NCBI GenBank assembly: GCA_964526915.1
Contig: CAZGMS010000019.1
Span: 1 to 14,405 of the forward strand
DNA length: 14,405 bases
Reading direction: 5' to 3'
Origin: JAHJDR01 sp964526915
GTDB lineage: Bacteria; UBA10199; JADGCS01
Of the stretch, positions 14,201-14,405 are shown piece after piece. Every line of letters begins with the position of its first letter. The stretch's first letter is position 1. Under the pieces are notes generated by a model. That model was given only the letters and a program-made list of their open reading frames with translations. It was not told the DNA's origin and did no database searches. A program made the position numbers and the translations under genes.

Positions 14201-14221
14201 AGTGAGATGGTGGGGTGGTAG
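11207..14221 (+). CDS. valS: Valyl-tRNA synthetase with in-frame repeat insert
   Basis: A 1004-residue class I synthetase that charges tRNA-Val. HMGH (61-64) lies within PPPNVTGRLHMGHALN. The CP1 editing domain carries TTRPETLFGD and KITPAHDANDFEVG. TMSKS (596-600) is the KMSKS motif, and DVLDTWFSSALWP precedes it. The C-terminal coiled coil typical of ValRS spans roughly 935-1002. Residues about 429-492 are foreign: they translate a period-7 array, a 65-bp palindromic element and a second period-7 array. They sit between WYC (C428) and CPHC (506-509), where a zinc ribbon of about 20 residues is expected. Removing the insert brings the length to a normal value near 940. AAGGA lies 7 bases before the ATG. 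It is probably cotranscribed with ileS; no terminator follows. Confidence 0.95.
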   Translation: MTEDNRYQFLETETRIYKMWQEEGCFRSAISSTGEILDEKRAKANPYVIAIPPPNVTGRLHMGHALNNTFQDMLIRFKRMDGFDALWVPGTDHAGIATQTVVKKMLDAEGVDYRELGRDKFIEKVWEWKKKYGDYILKQLMTLGCGCDWDRTRFTMDEGLSKAVTKTFKTLYDEGLLYRGKRIVNWCPIDRTALSDDEVETKEGGEPGFLWHIAYPYEVGQGHVVVATTRPETLFGDVAVAVHPDDDRYQHLIGKNVIVPLQGRAVPVIADEYVDKAFGTGCLKITPAHDANDFEVGQRHGLEPINVMNEDATMNEVVPASYRGLDRYKCREKAIEELKEQGLLIKEEPRMTPIGRSYRSKEPIEYRLSDQWFVKMKPLAEKVLALHNGLNIVPQRWNKVYLDWMTNIRDWCISRQIWWGHRIPAWYCVGDQRPQTKDQSQTGDEHTRDSCHPCESRDPNIVDLDSCLRRNDEPLYDPCPLGHKRSTIHDQRCCPPIVSETVPTKCPHCGGTNLVQENDVLDTWFSSALWPMSTLGWPDKTKDFDRYFPTTTLVTGKDIIFFWVARMNMMAAHFTGKLPYKNVFINPIVLDEKGETMSKSRGNGIDPLVIINGATLEELEGPVREARPSNMKEILKRIEKNFPQGYEGVGADALRYTLVYLSSSGQQLKLSMTAFQELGRRFVTKLWNAGRFIMMNIENAGEGAPVAFDQNTTDEDRWIHARAQLAANKVRECYESHDFTNLGQYYYQYAWNDFCDWYIELCKVRLASEDQPQRRTALHNLLVAFSKTLILLHPLVPHVTEELWSQMLPLGDRFSLWGDQRPQSKILMRETFMPQQALMPVEQEILDRFGCFELFVSQLRTLRKTYQIKESQKLSACALPLDDTATRMLETSRAAICRLAHLSELNVIADRTTKSARSVGIVEKGFEIFLDVSQYIDVVAEKARLQKEIDKLSVHVTSLNKRLQNRSFVENAAPEVVAEQRETLSVNQDKIKKLEQLLSEMVGW
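12496..12530. repeat. Period-7 tandem array inside valS, unit AGACCAA
   Basis: Five consecutive 7-mers are AGACCAA (12496), AGACCAC (12503), AGACCAA (12510), AGACCAA (12517) and AGTCAAA (12524). Because 7 is not a multiple of 3, successive copies are read in rotating frames, giving DQRPQTKDQSQ. Confidence 0.88.
12558..12622. repeat. Double-hairpin palindromic element inside valS (65 bp)
   Basis: Hairpin 1 is GTCATCCCTGC (12558-12568), loop GAAA, GCAGGGATCCA (12573-12583). Hairpin 2 is TGGATTCCTGC (12597-12607), loop TTGC, GCAGGAATGAC (12612-12622). A 13-base centre separates them. The two 26-bp halves are inverted repeats matching at 23 positions. The element is read as HPCESRDPNIVDLDSCLRRND, one base out of the frame used in ileS. 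Confidence 0.92.
12659..12679. repeat. Period-7 array inside valS, unit CGATCCA
   Basis: CGATCCA (12659), CTATCCA (12666) and CGATCAA (12673) are consecutive. The same unit is tandemly repeated at the right edge of the window (14384 onward), outside the gene. Confidence 0.75.
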
Positions 14222-14233
14222 GGGGGCAAAAGA

Positions 14234-14264
14234 ACGAAAACACGAAAACACGAAAACACGAGGG
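14234..14264. repeat. Period-8 array downstream of valS, unit ACGAAAAC
   Basis: Three identical copies of ACGAAAAC (14234, 14242, 14250) are followed by ACGAGGG (14258). The array starts 13 bases after the valS stop. CACGAGGGA at 14257-14265 matches 5483-5491 and 12544-12552 exactly. Confidence 0.88.
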
Positions 14265-14271
14265 ACGCTTG

Positions 14272-14300
14272 CCCACCGAAGCTCAGAGAGCATAGGTGGG
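14272..14300. repeat. Small nested hairpin element downstream of valS
   Basis: The outer arms CCCACC (14272-14277) and GGTGGG (14295-14300) enclose inner arms GCTC (14281-14284) and GAGC (14288-14291). No U-run follows, so it is not a canonical terminator. It could be a third small palindromic repeat family. Confidence 0.55.
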
Positions 14301-14312
14301 AGGGACGAAATC

Positions 14313-14340
14313 AGCTCAAAGCTGAAAGCTGAAAGGGAAG
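14313..14340. repeat. Period-7 array, unit AGCTGAA
   Basis: AGCTCAA (14313), AGCTGAA (14320), AGCTGAA (14327) and the degenerate AGGGAAG (14334) are consecutive. It is part of the 184-bp stretch after valS, which holds no gene and is made almost wholly of such arrays. Confidence 0.7.
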
Positions 14341-14383
14341 AAGGAAATGCAAAGAGCGATCCCCGCTACGCAATACGCTTTTT

Positions 14384-14405
14384 CGATCCACGATCCACGA
14401 TCCAC
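14384..14405. repeat. Period-7 array at window edge, unit CGATCCA
   Basis: CGATCCA is repeated at 14384, 14391 and 14398 and may continue past the window. The unit is the one found inside the valS insert. Confidence 0.8.

Overview
The window reads as chromosomal housekeeping DNA from an uncultured or little-studied Gram-negative bacterium. I infer a deltaproteobacterial-type lineage, with low confidence, from the type IV pilus genes, a GreB with the proteobacterial signature, a YchJ-type SEC-C protein and a eukaryote-like (type 2) isoleucyl-tRNA synthetase. No phage, plasmid, CRISPR, rRNA or tRNA signal is visible.

Layout: (1) 1-245 is the 3' end of an unrecognised gene running in from the left. 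It converges on a type IV prepilin gene (313-696, minus), with a bidirectional intrinsic terminator between them. (2) pilT (minus) and pilB-pilC (plus) are divergent around a repeat-rich 363-bp spacer; together with the prepilin they form a partial type IV pilus locus with subunit, retraction ATPase, extension ATPase and platform protein. (3) greB (minus) converges on pilC and diverges from a small four-helix membrane protein gene. (4) efp and a ychJ-like SEC-C gene form a tightly coupled minus-strand pair. (5) ileS and valS form a plus-strand operon of two large class I aminoacyl-tRNA synthetases, back to back with efp.

The most unusual content is repetitive. Spacers hold short tandem arrays of period 7, 8 or 9, several sharing the word CACGAGGGA. 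The same kinds of array, together with a 65-105 bp double-hairpin palindromic element, sit in frame inside both ileS and valS. The element is read in different frames in the two genes. Its stems vary in a compensatory way, and in ileS a second, unrelated hairpin of 39 bp (13 codons) is nested in a loop of the first. The arrangement resembles in-frame Rickettsia palindromic elements in behaviour and the Neisseria dRS3 repeat in sequence pattern. In valS the insert separates the cysteines expected to form a zinc ribbon.

All calls come from reading the sequence by eye. No database search, structure prediction or promoter scoring was run.
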